This document shows positions 17,672-26,081 of a stretch of 64,000 nucleotides of DNA, piece after piece. Source of the stretch: an uncultured Clostridia bacterium (lineage in GTDB: Bacteria > Bacillota > Clostridia > TANB77 > CAG-508); the NCBI GenBank assembly GCA_934130975.1, contig CAKOYU010000010.1, positions 3,716-67,715 of the forward strand, read 5' to 3'. Within the stretch, counting starts at the first letter, position 1; each line of letters starts with the position of its first letter. Below the pieces are notes generated by a model. It ran no database searches, was not told the DNA's origin, and worked only from the letters and a program-made list of their open reading frames with translations. Made by a program: the position numbers and the translations under genes.

Positions 17672-17746
17672 GTTACAATTCACAGCTAAATTATATGTAT
17701 TTTAGGAAATTAATAATATATTTTCTTATAAACTGTGAATTGTAAC
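17672..17746. repeat. Short relative of MITE-like family 1
   Basis: GTTACAATTCACAG (17672-17685) and its exact complement CTGTGAATTGTAAC (17733-17746) bracket a segment containing TTTAGGAAATTAATAATATATT. That segment is shared with the arm of the family 1 element at 11528-11762. It looks like a deletion derivative lacking the GC-richer centre. Confidence 0.6.
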
Positions 17747-17788
17747 ATTTCGTCAATTTTATGAACTATATTTTTTTAAAATTTTCAT

Positions 17789-17817
17789 TTGACAATTCTA
17801 AAAAAAGATGTTATTAT
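17789..17817 (+). promoter_or_regulatory. Promoter of the small antisense-type RNA
   Basis: TTGACA at 17789-17794, a 17-bp spacer and TATTAT at 17812-17817, close to the sigma-A consensus. The only thing downstream on this strand is a short segment ending in a terminator, so it probably drives a small RNA. Confidence 0.65.
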
Positions 17818-17823
17818 ATAGTT

Positions 17824-17901
17824 ACATTAGACAATGTACCTTAGTTCAGGTTGTGTATATTGTTTGCTCGTATGTGTATCGTAACTGCACATACTTTTTT
17901 T
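17824..17901 (+). ncRNA. Putative small regulatory RNA, antisense to the 36-codon gene
   Basis: About 78 nt, from the expected start after the promoter at 17789 to a terminator with stem GTATGTG (17870-17876)/CACATAC (17888-17894) and a run of seven T. It contains AGTTCAGGTTGTGT (17843-17856). The same 14 bases occur on the + strand at 18059-18072, directly after the start codon of the minus-strand 36-codon gene. The RNA could therefore pair with codons 2-6 of that mRNA and block its translation. It is transcribed towards the small gene and ends about 7 nt from its terminator, the layout of the Fst/RNAII (par) type I system. Confidence 0.5.
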
Positions 17902-17907
17902 ATGCTC

Positions 17908-17940
17908 AAAAAAAGCAAGGAAGCCTCGTAACAACTTCCT
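17908..17940 (-). terminator. Terminator of the 36-codon gene
   Basis: On the minus strand AGGAAG (17935-17940) and CTTCCT (17918-17923) form a stem followed by TGCTTTTTTT (T-run at 17908-17914). It faces the terminator of the small RNA coming from the other side. Confidence 0.6.
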
Positions 17941-17964
17941 CACTTCGACTATGTAATGACACTT

Positions 17965-18075
17965 TTAGTCTTTACCTTTTTTGTATTCTTCTAATTGTGA
18001 TTGAAGTTTGATGTTTTTTTCTTTTTCTGCCATTAATTGCTCAATCAACTTTAGAATAAGTTCAGGTTGTGTCAT
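17965..18075 (-). CDS. 36-residue helical small protein, probably controlled by a small RNA
   Basis: Begins MTQPELILKLIEQLMAEKEK and ends in KKGKD; it looks like a single amphipathic, charged helix, not a membrane peptide. The ATG at 18075 has AAAGGGGG upstream and its own promoter (18142-18170) and terminator. The 5' leader can fold into small hairpins (CCTTT/AAAGG and GTC.TTT/AAA.GAC). Codons 2-6 are complementary over 14 nt to the convergent RNA. The layout is that of type I toxin-antitoxin loci, but the peptide lacks the hydrophobic segment normal for such toxins, so the role stays open. Confidence 0.5.
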   Translation of the reverse strand: MTQPELILKLIEQLMAEKEKNIKLQSQLEEYKKGKD

Positions 18076-18141
18076 TTTATTTGCCCCCTTTCCGTCCTTT
18101 AGTAAAAGACTTACCTTTCTGACTTCGAAAAGGTTGCTATT

Positions 18142-18170
18142 ATATTACAACATTTTTATGTATTATTCAA
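18142..18170 (-). promoter_or_regulatory. Promoter of the 36-codon gene
   Basis: Minus strand: TTGAAT (18165-18170), a 17-bp spacer, TAATAT (18142-18147). The predicted leader is about 60 nt. Confidence 0.5.
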
Positions 18171-18236
18171 CCGAACAGACTAAAATTTTACAATTATTTT
18201 GTTTTTCACATATTATCACTAAGTTATTCACAATTT

Positions 18237-19061
18237 TTACGCACTCTTTAATTCAAGCCTTAGTTTATCAGCAATCATTGCTATAAATTCGCTGTTAGTT
18301 GGCTTTCCTTTAGCTGCTGAAATTGTATAGCCAAATATATTTTCAACTACATCTTGTTGTCCTCTTCCCCATGCAACTTCTATGGCATGACGTATTGCAC
18401 GTTCTACACGTGATGGTGTTGTGGTAAATTTATCTGCGATTTTTGGATATAAACTTTTAGTAATTTGATTAATGACATCAATATCATTTACAACCATAAT
18501 AATAGCCTCACGCAAATATTGATACCCCTTAATATGGGCAGGCACACCAACTTCATGGATAACATTTGTAACTAATGCTTCCAAATTATCTTCTTTTTTA
18601 GCTGAATCTCCTGAAATTTCAATATATTGTTGTTTTGGCACGGTTGTCTCCCTTGAAATAAAATTATTGTTTTGTTCTGGTTTATAATTTTTTAATTCTC
18701 TAATTCTAGTAATTAGTAACTCAATATCAAATGGTTTTACAACATAATACTCTGCACCTAATTCGACAGCTCTTCTTGTAATCTTATCTTGACCTACTGC
18801 TGACAACATCACAAAAATAGGTTTTTTAGGCATTTTTATCATATTTAGCTTTTCTAATACTCCTATTCCATCTAAATGTGGCATTATAACATCAAGTAAT
18901 ACCACGTCAGGCATTAATTCTGATATCATATCTAATGCCTCATTTCCATCTTTTGCTCTTCCTACAATCATCATATCATCTTGATTTTTTAAATATGTAG
19001 CCAATGTCATACTAAACTCTTGATTATCATCTGCTATTAAAACTGTAATTTTTTCTCTCAT
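18237..19061 (-). CDS. spo0A: Sporulation master regulator Spo0A
   Basis: 274 residues. The receiver domain (1-125) has the acidic pair D11/D12, phosphoacceptor D57 in LLDVIMPHLDG and the Lys of VVKPFD. The C-terminal DNA-binding domain (about 155-274) carries the highly conserved Spo0A helix-turn-helix stretch around SRVERAIRHAIEVAWGRG and ends FIAMIADKLRL. When phosphorylated it turns on early sporulation genes through 0A boxes. A strong AGGAGG precedes the ATG. It is usually found with spoIVB in Clostridia; here that neighbour is missing. The Spo0E-like gene at 60903 could act on its phosphorylation. Confidence 0.97.
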   Translation of the reverse strand: MREKITVLIADDNQEFSMTLATYLKNQDDMMIVGRAKDGNEALDMISELMPDVVLLDVIMPHLDGIGVLEKLNMIKMPKKPIFVMLSAVGQDKITRRAVELGAEYYVVKPFDIELLITRIRELKNYKPEQNNNFISRETTVPKQQYIEISGDSAKKEDNLEALVTNVIHEVGVPAHIKGYQYLREAIIMVVNDIDVINQITKSLYPKIADKFTTTPSRVERAIRHAIEVAWGRGQQDVVENIFGYTISAAKGKPTNSEFIAMIADKLRLELKSA

Positions 19062-19163
19062 GGCTCGTTCCTCCTAAATTTTTTCTACTGTAAATTTTTT
19101 ACATTTTCGATTATAATACTTAAGAAAAAATTTTGCAAGAGTTTTTTGGAACTTTTTTCCATT

Positions 19164-19808
19164 TTATTTATCTTTTTCTACAGTTTTATTTATATATTTT
19201 TCTTCAATCACTTGAAAATACTGCACATTAAGTTTTTTTGTTTCAATATCCCCCAAGAAAATATTTTTTCTATTTTTTTCCATTTCAACTTTTAAAATAA
19301 TATTTTCATAATAATTTGTGTCTTTTATATTTATCTCATTATTTTTACAATAATATTTAAAAATCTCCAAATTTGAATAATCTAATCCAACTTCTATCTC
19401 TACTCCTTGAACTTTCATTATTGGTGTACTTTTTTCTATTACCTGTTGAGTTGCCTCTGAATATGCTCTTACTAATCCACCTGTTCCGAGCAATATTCCT
19501 CCAAAATATCTCGTTACAATTACAACTAAATTGCACAAATTATTTTTTTGTAAAATATTTAACATTGGACCACCAGCAGTTCCAGAAGGTTCACCATCAT
19601 CACTTGATTTTTCTACTATTTGTCCACCTTCTGAAACTCTATATGCTACACAATTATGTCTTGCATCATGATACTTCTTTTTTATTTCTTTTATCTTGCC
19701 TTCTGCCTCTTCTACACTTTCTACATGTATAAGATTTGCTATAAATTTCGACTTTTTTTCTACTATTTCTGCAGTTTCGTCATTTAAAATTGTTATAAAT
19801 TCTTCCAT
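19164..19808 (-). CDS. yigZ: YigZ/IMPACT family protein
   Basis: 214 residues, full length. N-terminal IMPACT domain with KSKFIA, ARHNCVAYRV, SSDDGEPSGTAGGPML and the TRYFGGILLGTGGLVRAYSE signature, followed by the DUF1949-type C-terminal domain. The family is linked to the IMPACT proteins that modulate translation control in eukaryotes; the bacterial role is not well defined. It follows the flavoprotein gene by 9 bp and is probably in one operon with it. Confidence 0.92.
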   Translation of the reverse strand: MEEFITILNDETAEIVEKKSKFIANLIHVESVEEAEGKIKEIKKKYHDARHNCVAYRVSEGGQIVEKSSDDGEPSGTAGGPMLNILQKNNLCNLVVIVTRYFGGILLGTGGLVRAYSEATQQVIEKSTPIMKVQGVEIEVGLDYSNLEIFKYYCKNNEINIKDTNYYENIILKVEMEKNRKNIFLGDIETKKLNVQYFQVIEEKYINKTVEKDK

Positions 19809-19817
19809 CTTTCTCCT

Positions 19818-21077
19818 TTATTCTTCTGACACACTAATTCCAGCAGTATACCCTGTTGAATAAGCAATTTGTAAATTGAATCCCCCTGTATATGCATCTA
19901 CATCTATAATTTCTCCAGCAAAGTACAATCCTTTTATTAGTTTAGATTCCATAGTTTTAGGATTAATTTCACGTACATTAATTCCTCCTGATGTAATAAT
20001 TGCTTCCTCCACTGGTCTAAATGCTTTTATAGTAATTGTAAAACATTTTAATAATTGACCTAATCGTCTTCTTTCTGTTTTTGTAATTTCATTAACACGT
20101 TTATTTTCATCTATTCCTGATAATTCTATTATCAAAGGTATTAGCTTCTGAGGTAATAATTTATCTAAACTATGTTTAAATTGCTTATTTTTAAATTCTT
20201 TAAAATCCCTTAATATTCTATCATCTAATTGTTCCTCTGTAAGTGCAGGCTTTAAATCTATGCTTAAATTTACATATCTCTTTTTTAATAAATAGTCTAT
20301 GTCTTTATATCTTGCTAAATGTGCTGATCCACTTAAGATTATTGGTCCTGATATTCCAAAGTGTGTAAATACCATCTCTCCAAAATCTTCATATATCATT
20401 TTTTTTCGTTCTGAGTCAATTATTTTTATTCCTACATTTCTTAAACTTAATCCTTGCAGTTTTTTGCATTCTTCTTTTTCATAAACTTCTAAAGGAACTA
20501 ATGATGGTTTTATTGTTGTTATTACATGTCCTAAGTCTTTTGCAATTTTGTATCCATCACCTGTTGATCCAGTTAATGGATAACTCTTTCCTCCTGTTGC
20601 TAATATTATTTTATCTGTTTGGATTATTTCTTTATTGGTTCGTACTCCTAATACTTCATTACTTCTTATTAAGATTTTTTCAACTCGTGTATCAAGTTTA
20701 CATTTTATTTTTAATTCGTCTATTCTTTTCTTGAAACAATTTAGTACATCTATTGATTTGTCTGTTACTGGAAATATTCTATTTCCTCTTTCTTCCTTTA
20801 CTTCTAGTCCTTGTCTTTTTAAAAATTCTATTATGTCTTTGTTTGTATAATTTTGAAATGCACTATATAAAAACCTACCATTTCCTGGTGTATTTTTTAT
20901 AAATTCGCTCATATATAATGAACTTGTTATATTGCATCTCCCTTTTCCTGTTATTAATAATTTTCTTCCGAATGATGGCATTTTTTCTATTATTGTTACA
21001 TCATTTCCGTTTTCTGCTGCTGTTATTGCAGCCATCATTCCTGCTGGTCCTCCACCTATTACTATTACTTTTGGCAT
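19818..21077 (-). CDS. BaiN/HI0933-family FAD-dependent oxidoreductase
   Basis: 419 residues from the ATG at 21077; a GTG three codons earlier is also possible and shares the GAGAGGTGG ribosome site. The N-terminus VIVIGGGPAGMMAAITAAENG is a dinucleotide-binding Rossmann motif, followed by GRKLLITGKGRCNIT. The C-terminus has ITSGGINVREINPKTMES and GLYFAGEIIDVDAYTGGFNLQ, both diagnostic of the HI0933 family. In gut Clostridia one member (BaiN) reduces bile-acid intermediates, but most members have no known substrate, so no specific role is assigned. Confidence 0.85.
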   Translation of the reverse strand: MPKVIVIGGGPAGMMAAITAAENGNDVTIIEKMPSFGRKLLITGKGRCNITSSLYMSEFIKNTPGNGRFLYSAFQNYTNKDIIEFLKRQGLEVKEERGNRIFPVTDKSIDVLNCFKKRIDELKIKCKLDTRVEKILIRSNEVLGVRTNKEIIQTDKIILATGGKSYPLTGSTGDGYKIAKDLGHVITTIKPSLVPLEVYEKEECKKLQGLSLRNVGIKIIDSERKKMIYEDFGEMVFTHFGISGPIILSGSAHLARYKDIDYLLKKRYVNLSIDLKPALTEEQLDDRILRDFKEFKNKQFKHSLDKLLPQKLIPLIIELSGIDENKRVNEITKTERRRLGQLLKCFTITIKAFRPVEEAIITSGGINVREINPKTMESKLIKGLYFAGEIIDVDAYTGGFNLQIAYSTGYTAGISVSEE

Positions 21078-21160
21078 TAATGCCACCTCTCTTTCTTGTT
21101 ATTATATATTATCAAATTTTGGTAATTTTTGCAATAGGCCTTTAGCTTATCATCATATTA

Positions 21161-21204
21161 AAAAGCAAATATAATATAGATATTTCTATATTATATTTGC
21201 TTTT
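21161..21204. terminator. Bidirectional hairpin terminator
   Basis: Nearly perfect 19-bp arms, AAAAGCAAATATAATATAG against CTATATTATATTTGCTTTT, with A-runs and T-runs at the two ends. It follows the minus-strand gene that ends at 21253. Confidence 0.6.
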
Positions 21205-21252
21205 GATATTAATTGGTGTGGACACTATAAGTGTCCATTTGGTCTGTAACTA

Positions 21253-22644
21253 TTATACGAGACTTTTTAAAAGTTTCTGATACTTAGCAGCAGCCTCATA
21301 ATCACAGTTTTTAGCTGCCTCTGTCATCAGTTTGCTTATTCTCAGTTTGTATGCCTCATCATCTTCTTCTGGCCGTTTTATTGTTTCATCAGTCAGAACT
21401 TCTTCGTTTTCCACTACTTCTGACTTTTTGATTTCCAGTGGTATTGCACCATGAGTCGACATTATAGACTTAGCCATCTGCATACTTGTCATCTGGTTCA
21501 TAACCATAAATGCCTGTGCATCAGCCATAACCATGTCATTCAAGGTTTCTGTATCCAAGATGTCCGCATAATCCGGATCCATCAAAAATCTTACCATTTT
21601 TGCAACTACATTGTTCTCTGTAGTTTCTCTTCCGGACTGGATATCATCAGATACAACCTCTATCATTTTTGCAATCCTTTTATCTACTTTACCTGCAACC
21701 ACATCTGCAAATGTAGAATACTTCTTTAAAACTGGAACGTATTTGATATAGCAATTACTATTTACCATTAGATTGCTTGCTACTGCCGTTCTTTCTATTT
21801 TTCCAGTTTCAAAGTCGAGCATTTCATTTTTGCTTGCATCGGAAACATAATAGATTTTGCCATCCATCGTTTCTACGATTTCTCGATTCGCCAGTGTATT
21901 TGCCCGCACTTTTCGATACGGAAATTCTCCCAGGCATAAGCTTTCGAAATCTTCTGCAGATAACTTAGTTAACTGATTAGTATCCGGATTATAAATTTTA
22001 TAATTGCCACCATCTTCTAACACAAAACCGATAATTGTACTCTTTATTGTCATTTTTTCTTCCTCCTGATTTTCACTTTCAATTTGATTTCCAGTTTCTT
22101 TTAATTGTTTTTGTTCAGCATCATAAAATTCACTAAGAAATTCATATGAATATCTGAACTTTGTTCTAGTCGCACATTGGTTGCAAAATACTCCGAAAAC
22201 GTTTTTTCTGTCTTTTTCTTTATTCAGATGTATGTATCTTCCACATTGTGCACACCGTACAATTCTCACTTGTTGTTCTTCATAGTTTATATTAATCAAA
22301 CTATCTATAGAACTTTCGTGATACCGTATCTCATATGCTCTTTGCTTTTTTTGGTCTTCAGATTTTTTACTTCTTATCCCTATCATATGTTCATCTTCAT
22401 CATAGTCAACGTAAACAAACTTTAACAACTCTTCAAAATCGTTAAATTCTGTTGGTTGTGGGACTTCCATTTTTCCAAAATAAGCTAAGAAATATGGTAA
22501 ATTTGTTATAGCATCAAATTCTATGTCCATATTTCTCTTGCAATGTGAACAGTGTACATTTTCTAAAATCTCATGCCCCTGTGCAACTTTCCGCACTATT
22601 GTTACAGGTTTTCTGCAGTACGGGCATTCAATAATAGTTCTCAC
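21253..22644 (-). CDS. Unknown protein with two zinc ribbons and a C-terminal UVR-like motif
   Basis: 463 residues. Residues 8-37 have CPYC ... CSHC and residues 131-158 have CAQC ... CNQC, two likely zinc ribbons. The middle is unknown. The C-terminus (DDEAYKLRISKLMTEAAKNCDYEAAAKYQKLLKSL) resembles the UVR motif found in UvrB, UvrC and McsA-type proteins. The C-terminal two thirds has higher GC and different codon use from its neighbours, suggesting a mosaic or acquired gene. The leader holds ACTTGTATCAAGT, a palindrome at about 22674-22686 that may be an operator. The function is unknown. Confidence 0.6.
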   Translation of the reverse strand: MRTIIECPYCRKPVTIVRKVAQGHEILENVHCSHCKRNMDIEFDAITNLPYFLAYFGKMEVPQPTEFNDFEELLKFVYVDYDEDEHMIGIRSKKSEDQKKQRAYEIRYHESSIDSLININYEEQQVRIVRCAQCGRYIHLNKEKDRKNVFGVFCNQCATRTKFRYSYEFLSEFYDAEQKQLKETGNQIESENQEEEKMTIKSTIIGFVLEDGGNYKIYNPDTNQLTKLSAEDFESLCLGEFPYRKVRANTLANREIVETMDGKIYYVSDASKNEMLDFETGKIERTAVASNLMVNSNCYIKYVPVLKKYSTFADVVAGKVDKRIAKMIEVVSDDIQSGRETTENNVVAKMVRFLMDPDYADILDTETLNDMVMADAQAFMVMNQMTSMQMAKSIMSTHGAIPLEIKKSEVVENEEVLTDETIKRPEEDDEAYKLRISKLMTEAAKNCDYEAAAKYQKLLKSLV

Positions 22645-22817
22645 ACCTCACCCTCCTTCTTTTGTTTTAATTAACTTGTATCAAGTCATAATATAACTTG
22701 AAGTGACTTCTACAAATTATCGCTCATATTATATCATGTGGCTTTCGTTTTGTCAATCATTTATGTAAATTATTTTGATAAAAAATAAGACCTTCATTTT
22801 ATTGAAAGTCTTATTTT

Positions 22818-22892
22818 TGGTTGGGCTGGCTAGATTCGAACTAGCGCATGCCAGAGTCAAAGTCTGGTGCCTTACCGCTTGGCTACAGCCCA
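22818..22892 (-). tRNA. tRNA-Gln (TTG)
   Basis: 75 nt with encoded CCA. The acceptor stem is TGGGCTG/CAGCCCA, the anticodon loop CTTTGAC (anticodon TTG), and the T loop TTCGAAT. Confidence 0.94.
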
Positions 22893-22912
22893 ATATAAAT
22901 ATATAAAAAGTA

Positions 22913-22990
22913 TGGGGTGGAAGATGGGACTCGAACCCACGGTCTCCAGTGCCACAAACTGGCGCGTTAACCAACTACGCTACATCCACC
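22913..22990 (-). tRNA. tRNA-His (GTG)
   Basis: Acceptor GTGGATG/CTTCCAC with encoded CCA and a G before position 1, the identity element of tRNA-His. The anticodon GTG lies in the loop after GCCAG, and the T arm is GTGGG-TTCGAGT-CCCAT. It lies 21 bp from tRNA-Gln, probably in one transcript. Confidence 0.94.
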
Positions 22991-23096
22991 ATCATTGTAG
23001 CTCATTTGTGAGCACATTAAATATTTTAATATGATTTCCGCATTTTGTCAAGGTTTTTTCGATAATTTCTTTAAATTTTATAGAATTCCGTAATAA

Positions 23097-23147
23097 TAGC
23101 TTAAAATACAGGCTGTAAGTAAATTTATAAACCTATATTTTAAGCTA
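23097..23147 (-). terminator. Terminator of the 383-residue unknown gene
   Basis: The arms TAGCTTAAAATACAGG (23097-23112) and CCTATATTTTAAGCTA (23132-23147) pair over 15 of 16 positions. Confidence 0.55.
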
Positions 23148-23162
23148 ATTATCTTTCAATTA

Positions 23163-24314
23163 TTATTCTCCTCTGCCTTCTGGTAAAGCATCTGGTAACT
23201 CAATCCTAATTCTAATTCTACATACATAAGATATTGCTCTTCCCAATTTGCTATTTTTAATTCTTTGCCATAAAGAAGGTTTTTTCTCAAATACAACTGA
23301 TTCTTGATATTCTTGCATATTTTGTATTTCTTGTTCTTCTTCGTCATTTTCTTCTATAACCACTACTTGAGAAACTTTCTTTTCTTTAACTACTTCTTCT
23401 TCAATTATTTGTTTATTAGAAGCTTTTCCTTTAGCTTTAGTTGTCTTAGCTTTTTGAATATTTGCAACTTTTTCTGTTTCAGCTTCTGTATTTTCTTCAT
23501 TTGCTTCAACAGCTACTTCTTCAACTAATTCTACATTAGCTTTCTTCTTTCTACCAGCCTTAGTTGCTTTAGCTACTTTCTCAACTTTCTCAATTTCTTG
23601 AGCTTTTTGAACTTTTTGAGTTTTTGGAGCTTGAACTTCTTCTATCTCTTGTATTTCTTCCTCTTCAGTTTCTTCTATAATTAAATCTGCTGGTCTTGGA
23701 ATATCTTTTAATGCATCAGCAACCTCAATTCCTATATAGCTTAATGCTTTTGATCTATCTTCTGTTCTTTCTAAATCAATTTCAATATGTAAATTAGTTT
23801 CCAAATTATTAACTCTTGCATTTAGTAATTTAATAGCATCTTTATAGTTTTGACTTCTTCTGCTTTTATCTTTTCCAACTAATTTTAATGTATCTATAAC
23901 ATCTTCTGAAAATAGTTCTTTATTTTCTTCAACTTTTTCTTTCCACTCTGGATCTCTTGCTTCCACAGCGTCAACAAGTTCTCTTAATGTTCCTGCTAAT
24001 GCTATATTTTCTTCTCTTTGTCTGATTAATTCTTCAACTTTTTTAGTATTTTCTTCAAATTGTGTTGTAGCATATTCAACTAAACCATATGCTGCTTTAT
24101 ATACACCAACTGGAAAATTCTTTTTCTTTGGATATTCTATTAAATAAGCTTTTATAGACTCAATTAAATCTTTAAAATATGTGTCGTCTTCTAATTGAAC
24201 TATTTGCTTCTTGCTTTTTGGATTTATTAATTTTTGTACTTTATCTATATTGGATAGTATTTTTTCTTCAGTGATAACCATTCTCACATTTACTATGCCT
24301 GATTTCCTAGACAT
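23163..24314 (-). CDS. Unknown protein with a long charged low-complexity linker
   Basis: 383 residues. The N-terminal half (1-210) is helical with a possible coiled coil; residues 215-345 are rich in Glu, Lys, Val and Ala with repeated VQKAQEIEKVEKVAKATKA-like runs. The last 40 residues form a basic segment (LWQRIKNSKLGRAISYVCRIRIRIEL). A strong AGGAGG precedes the ATG. No known domain was found. The layout resembles structural or nucleoid-type proteins with disordered linkers, but no function is claimed. Confidence 0.6.
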   Translation of the reverse strand: MSRKSGIVNVRMVITEEKILSNIDKVQKLINPKSKKQIVQLEDDTYFKDLIESIKAYLIEYPKKKNFPVGVYKAAYGLVEYATTQFEENTKKVEELIRQREENIALAGTLRELVDAVEARDPEWKEKVEENKELFSEDVIDTLKLVGKDKSRRSQNYKDAIKLLNARVNNLETNLHIEIDLERTEDRSKALSYIGIEVADALKDIPRPADLIIEETEEEEIQEIEEVQAPKTQKVQKAQEIEKVEKVAKATKAGRKKKANVELVEEVAVEANEENTEAETEKVANIQKAKTTKAKGKASNKQIIEEEVVKEKKVSQVVVIEENDEEEQEIQNMQEYQESVVFEKKPSLWQRIKNSKLGRAISYVCRIRIRIELPDALPEGRGE

Positions 24315-24450
24315 GCAAATTCCTCCTTTTCCTATGTAGTCAAATATTTAAATTCTTTTTTATTATACTCCAACTTTTGCAAAAGCTCAAGCGTTTTTAT
24401 GGTGTTTTTATATTACATTTTTGTTACATTTGTAATATTTTTGTAATATT

Positions 24451-24480
24451 GCACATTTGGAACCGGTTCTTAAATGTGCA
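24451..24480. repeat. Degenerate copy of the 32-bp ACCGGTTC repeat
   Basis: GCACATTTGGAACCGGTTCT followed by TAAATGTGCA. It matches the start of the repeat unit seen at 29001, 40077 and 42779, and its ends GCACATTT/AAATGTGC form a hairpin. Confidence 0.5.
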
Positions 24481-24494
24481 TTTTTATGCAAACA

Positions 24495-24523
24495 GATAGG
24501 AAGTCTACTTTAGACTTCCTATC
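24495..24523 (-). terminator. Hairpin after the 401-residue unknown gene
   Basis: GATAGGAAGTC and GACTTCCTATC form a perfect 11-bp stem with a 7-nt loop. The T-run on the minus strand is weak. Confidence 0.5.
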
Positions 24524-24532
24524 TTATGAATT

Positions 24533-25738
24533 TTAATCTTTAATTTTTTTAGATACCTTCGCTTTTGCTATTTTTCTTTCAATTCTTGCTTGTCTTACTT
24601 CTTCTTTTCTTAATTTTTCCTGGTCAACTTGACTATATAAAGTATTAACTAATCTCTTATACATCTCTTTTTCTTCAGACGTATAATTATTATCTCTTTT
24701 TAATACCTCTGAAATCGACACTGTCTTAAACTTTTCATATTTGCAAGGTCTTGAAAAATAATCAACATAGCAAGTTAATTCTTTAGAACCTCCTAATTTT
24801 AGATATTCGTTAATAAATTTTCTTAAGCCTGGATCAGAATAATCTATCCCATAAATCATAGGAATATCGATATTTCTTCCAAATTCTTTAGCAAATAAAA
24901 ACGCTCTTCTAGGTCCAACTCTATTTCCACCACGTTCAATAATTCTGTACATAATACAATTAAGCATTTCTTCTTTACAATACCAAGATCTTTCATAATT
25001 GTTTATTGCTGTTTCAAATTCATTCCCATCTGGAAGAGTAATATCTTTTTCTTTTAGCATTTTAACAACTTCCTTGATATGCATTCCTTCAATTTCTTTA
25101 CTAGAAGAAATTGGCATAACACATGTCATATATTCTGCCATCTCTACATAACCATTATTACTTAAATGTAAATGTACTGAACTACACTTGTCCCAATATA
25201 CAATTTCTTTATATTTAGGTCTTATAAAATAACTTCTTTCTACATCAGGTAATGAACTTATAAACGATTTTGTATTATAAAAGTCACTCCAATCTAAACA
25301 CCGAATATCTGCATCTTCATCAAACAGTTCGTTAATGTATGGATTTCGTGAAAACATTACTTGGCTGACTTCCTTTTTTTCTTGTCCCCAAACTGGCATA
25401 ATTCTATTTATTTCATATTCAGGATATCTTAGTTCATACCATACAGCAACTTTTTCAATAAAATTTCTCATATCAATTGGCAAATAATATTCTCCAATAT
25501 CAGTATAATTTCCTTTGATTATATTATCTGTATACCACTTGATAAACATATCAACTTTATCATCTAATATAACTGTATCTCCCATCTCTACCTTTTTTTC
25601 TACTTTTTCATTATCTTCAATTTTGCAGAATCTTCTGATAAATGCTTTTAGTTCAATCTTTTTCCTTTCAATGTTTAATACTTTCCCTTCTGAATTTAGC
25701 TCACTTAATTTCCGTTTAATTTCTTCATTAAAATTCAT
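24533..25738 (-). CDS. Unknown 401-residue protein
   Basis: Soluble, mixed helix and strand, with a basic C-terminal tail (RQARIERKIAKAKVSKKIKD). Two clusters of aromatic and acidic residues stand out (FIKWYTDNIIKGNYTDIGEYYLP and CLDWSDFYNTKSF). I could not place it in a family. It is monocistronic, with its own terminator and a leader carrying direct repeats (25792-25859). The start has an AGGAGG-like site six bases upstream. Confidence 0.55.
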   Translation of the reverse strand: MNFNEEIKRKLSELNSEGKVLNIERKKIELKAFIRRFCKIEDNEKVEKKVEMGDTVILDDKVDMFIKWYTDNIIKGNYTDIGEYYLPIDMRNFIEKVAVWYELRYPEYEINRIMPVWGQEKKEVSQVMFSRNPYINELFDEDADIRCLDWSDFYNTKSFISSLPDVERSYFIRPKYKEIVYWDKCSSVHLHLSNNGYVEMAEYMTCVMPISSSKEIEGMHIKEVVKMLKEKDITLPDGNEFETAINNYERSWYCKEEMLNCIMYRIIERGGNRVGPRRAFLFAKEFGRNIDIPMIYGIDYSDPGLRKFINEYLKLGGSKELTCYVDYFSRPCKYEKFKTVSISEVLKRDNNYTSEEKEMYKRLVNTLYSQVDQEKLRKEEVRQARIERKIAKAKVSKKIKD

Positions 25739-25791
25739 ATTAACCTCCTGTTATTTAACTTGTGTAAATTAATAGTTTCTCTATTAAAACT

Positions 25792-25859
25792 CTATCGATT
25801 ATATTGCTATCGATAAGAGATTATAAAATATTAATTAGCTAATTTGCTAAAACTTGCTA
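25792..25859 (-). promoter_or_regulatory. Promoter region with short direct repeats
   Basis: CTATCGAT occurs at 25792 and 25807, and TTGCTA at 25804, 25844 and 25854. A -10 box TATAAT on the minus strand lies at 25820-25825 between them. Such spaced copies suggest binding of a regulator to the promoter of the 401-residue gene. Confidence 0.35.
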
Positions 25860-25957
25860 TAGTATATCACATCCTGTCCCTTGTGTCACTATTTTGTTCA
25901 CTCTTTTGTATATTTATCTATTTTATAGTATTTTAAATTGATATAGAGAATTACTTT

Positions 25958-26035
25958 AAATATAAGCTTTAAATAAAATGACGAATGTACAAGGAGAAAT
26001 TTTAGAAATTTTTATGTTTTTATGTTAATAGCAAC
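25958..26035. repeat. Partial copy of hairpin repeat family 2
   Basis: AAATATAAGCTTTAAAT and ACGAATGTACAAGGAGAAAT match the left end of the family 2 elements at 44086 and 47925; the right half is missing. Confidence 0.55.
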
Positions 26036-26052
26036 CATTTATAAAAAAAAAA

Positions 26053-26081
26053 CGGTCAAAAAGGGATATCCCTATTGACCG
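26053..26081 (-). terminator. Terminator of the acyl-CoA synthetase operon
   Basis: CGGTCAA ... AGGGATATCCCT ... TTGACCG forms a long stem followed on the minus strand by ten T. The stem begins in the last codons of the gene (stop at 26072). Confidence 0.85.

Noticed and set aside
17808..18011. 67-codon + strand ORF in the par-like locus
   Set aside because: No ribosome binding site; it crosses both terminators and is better explained by the small RNA and the antisense gene.
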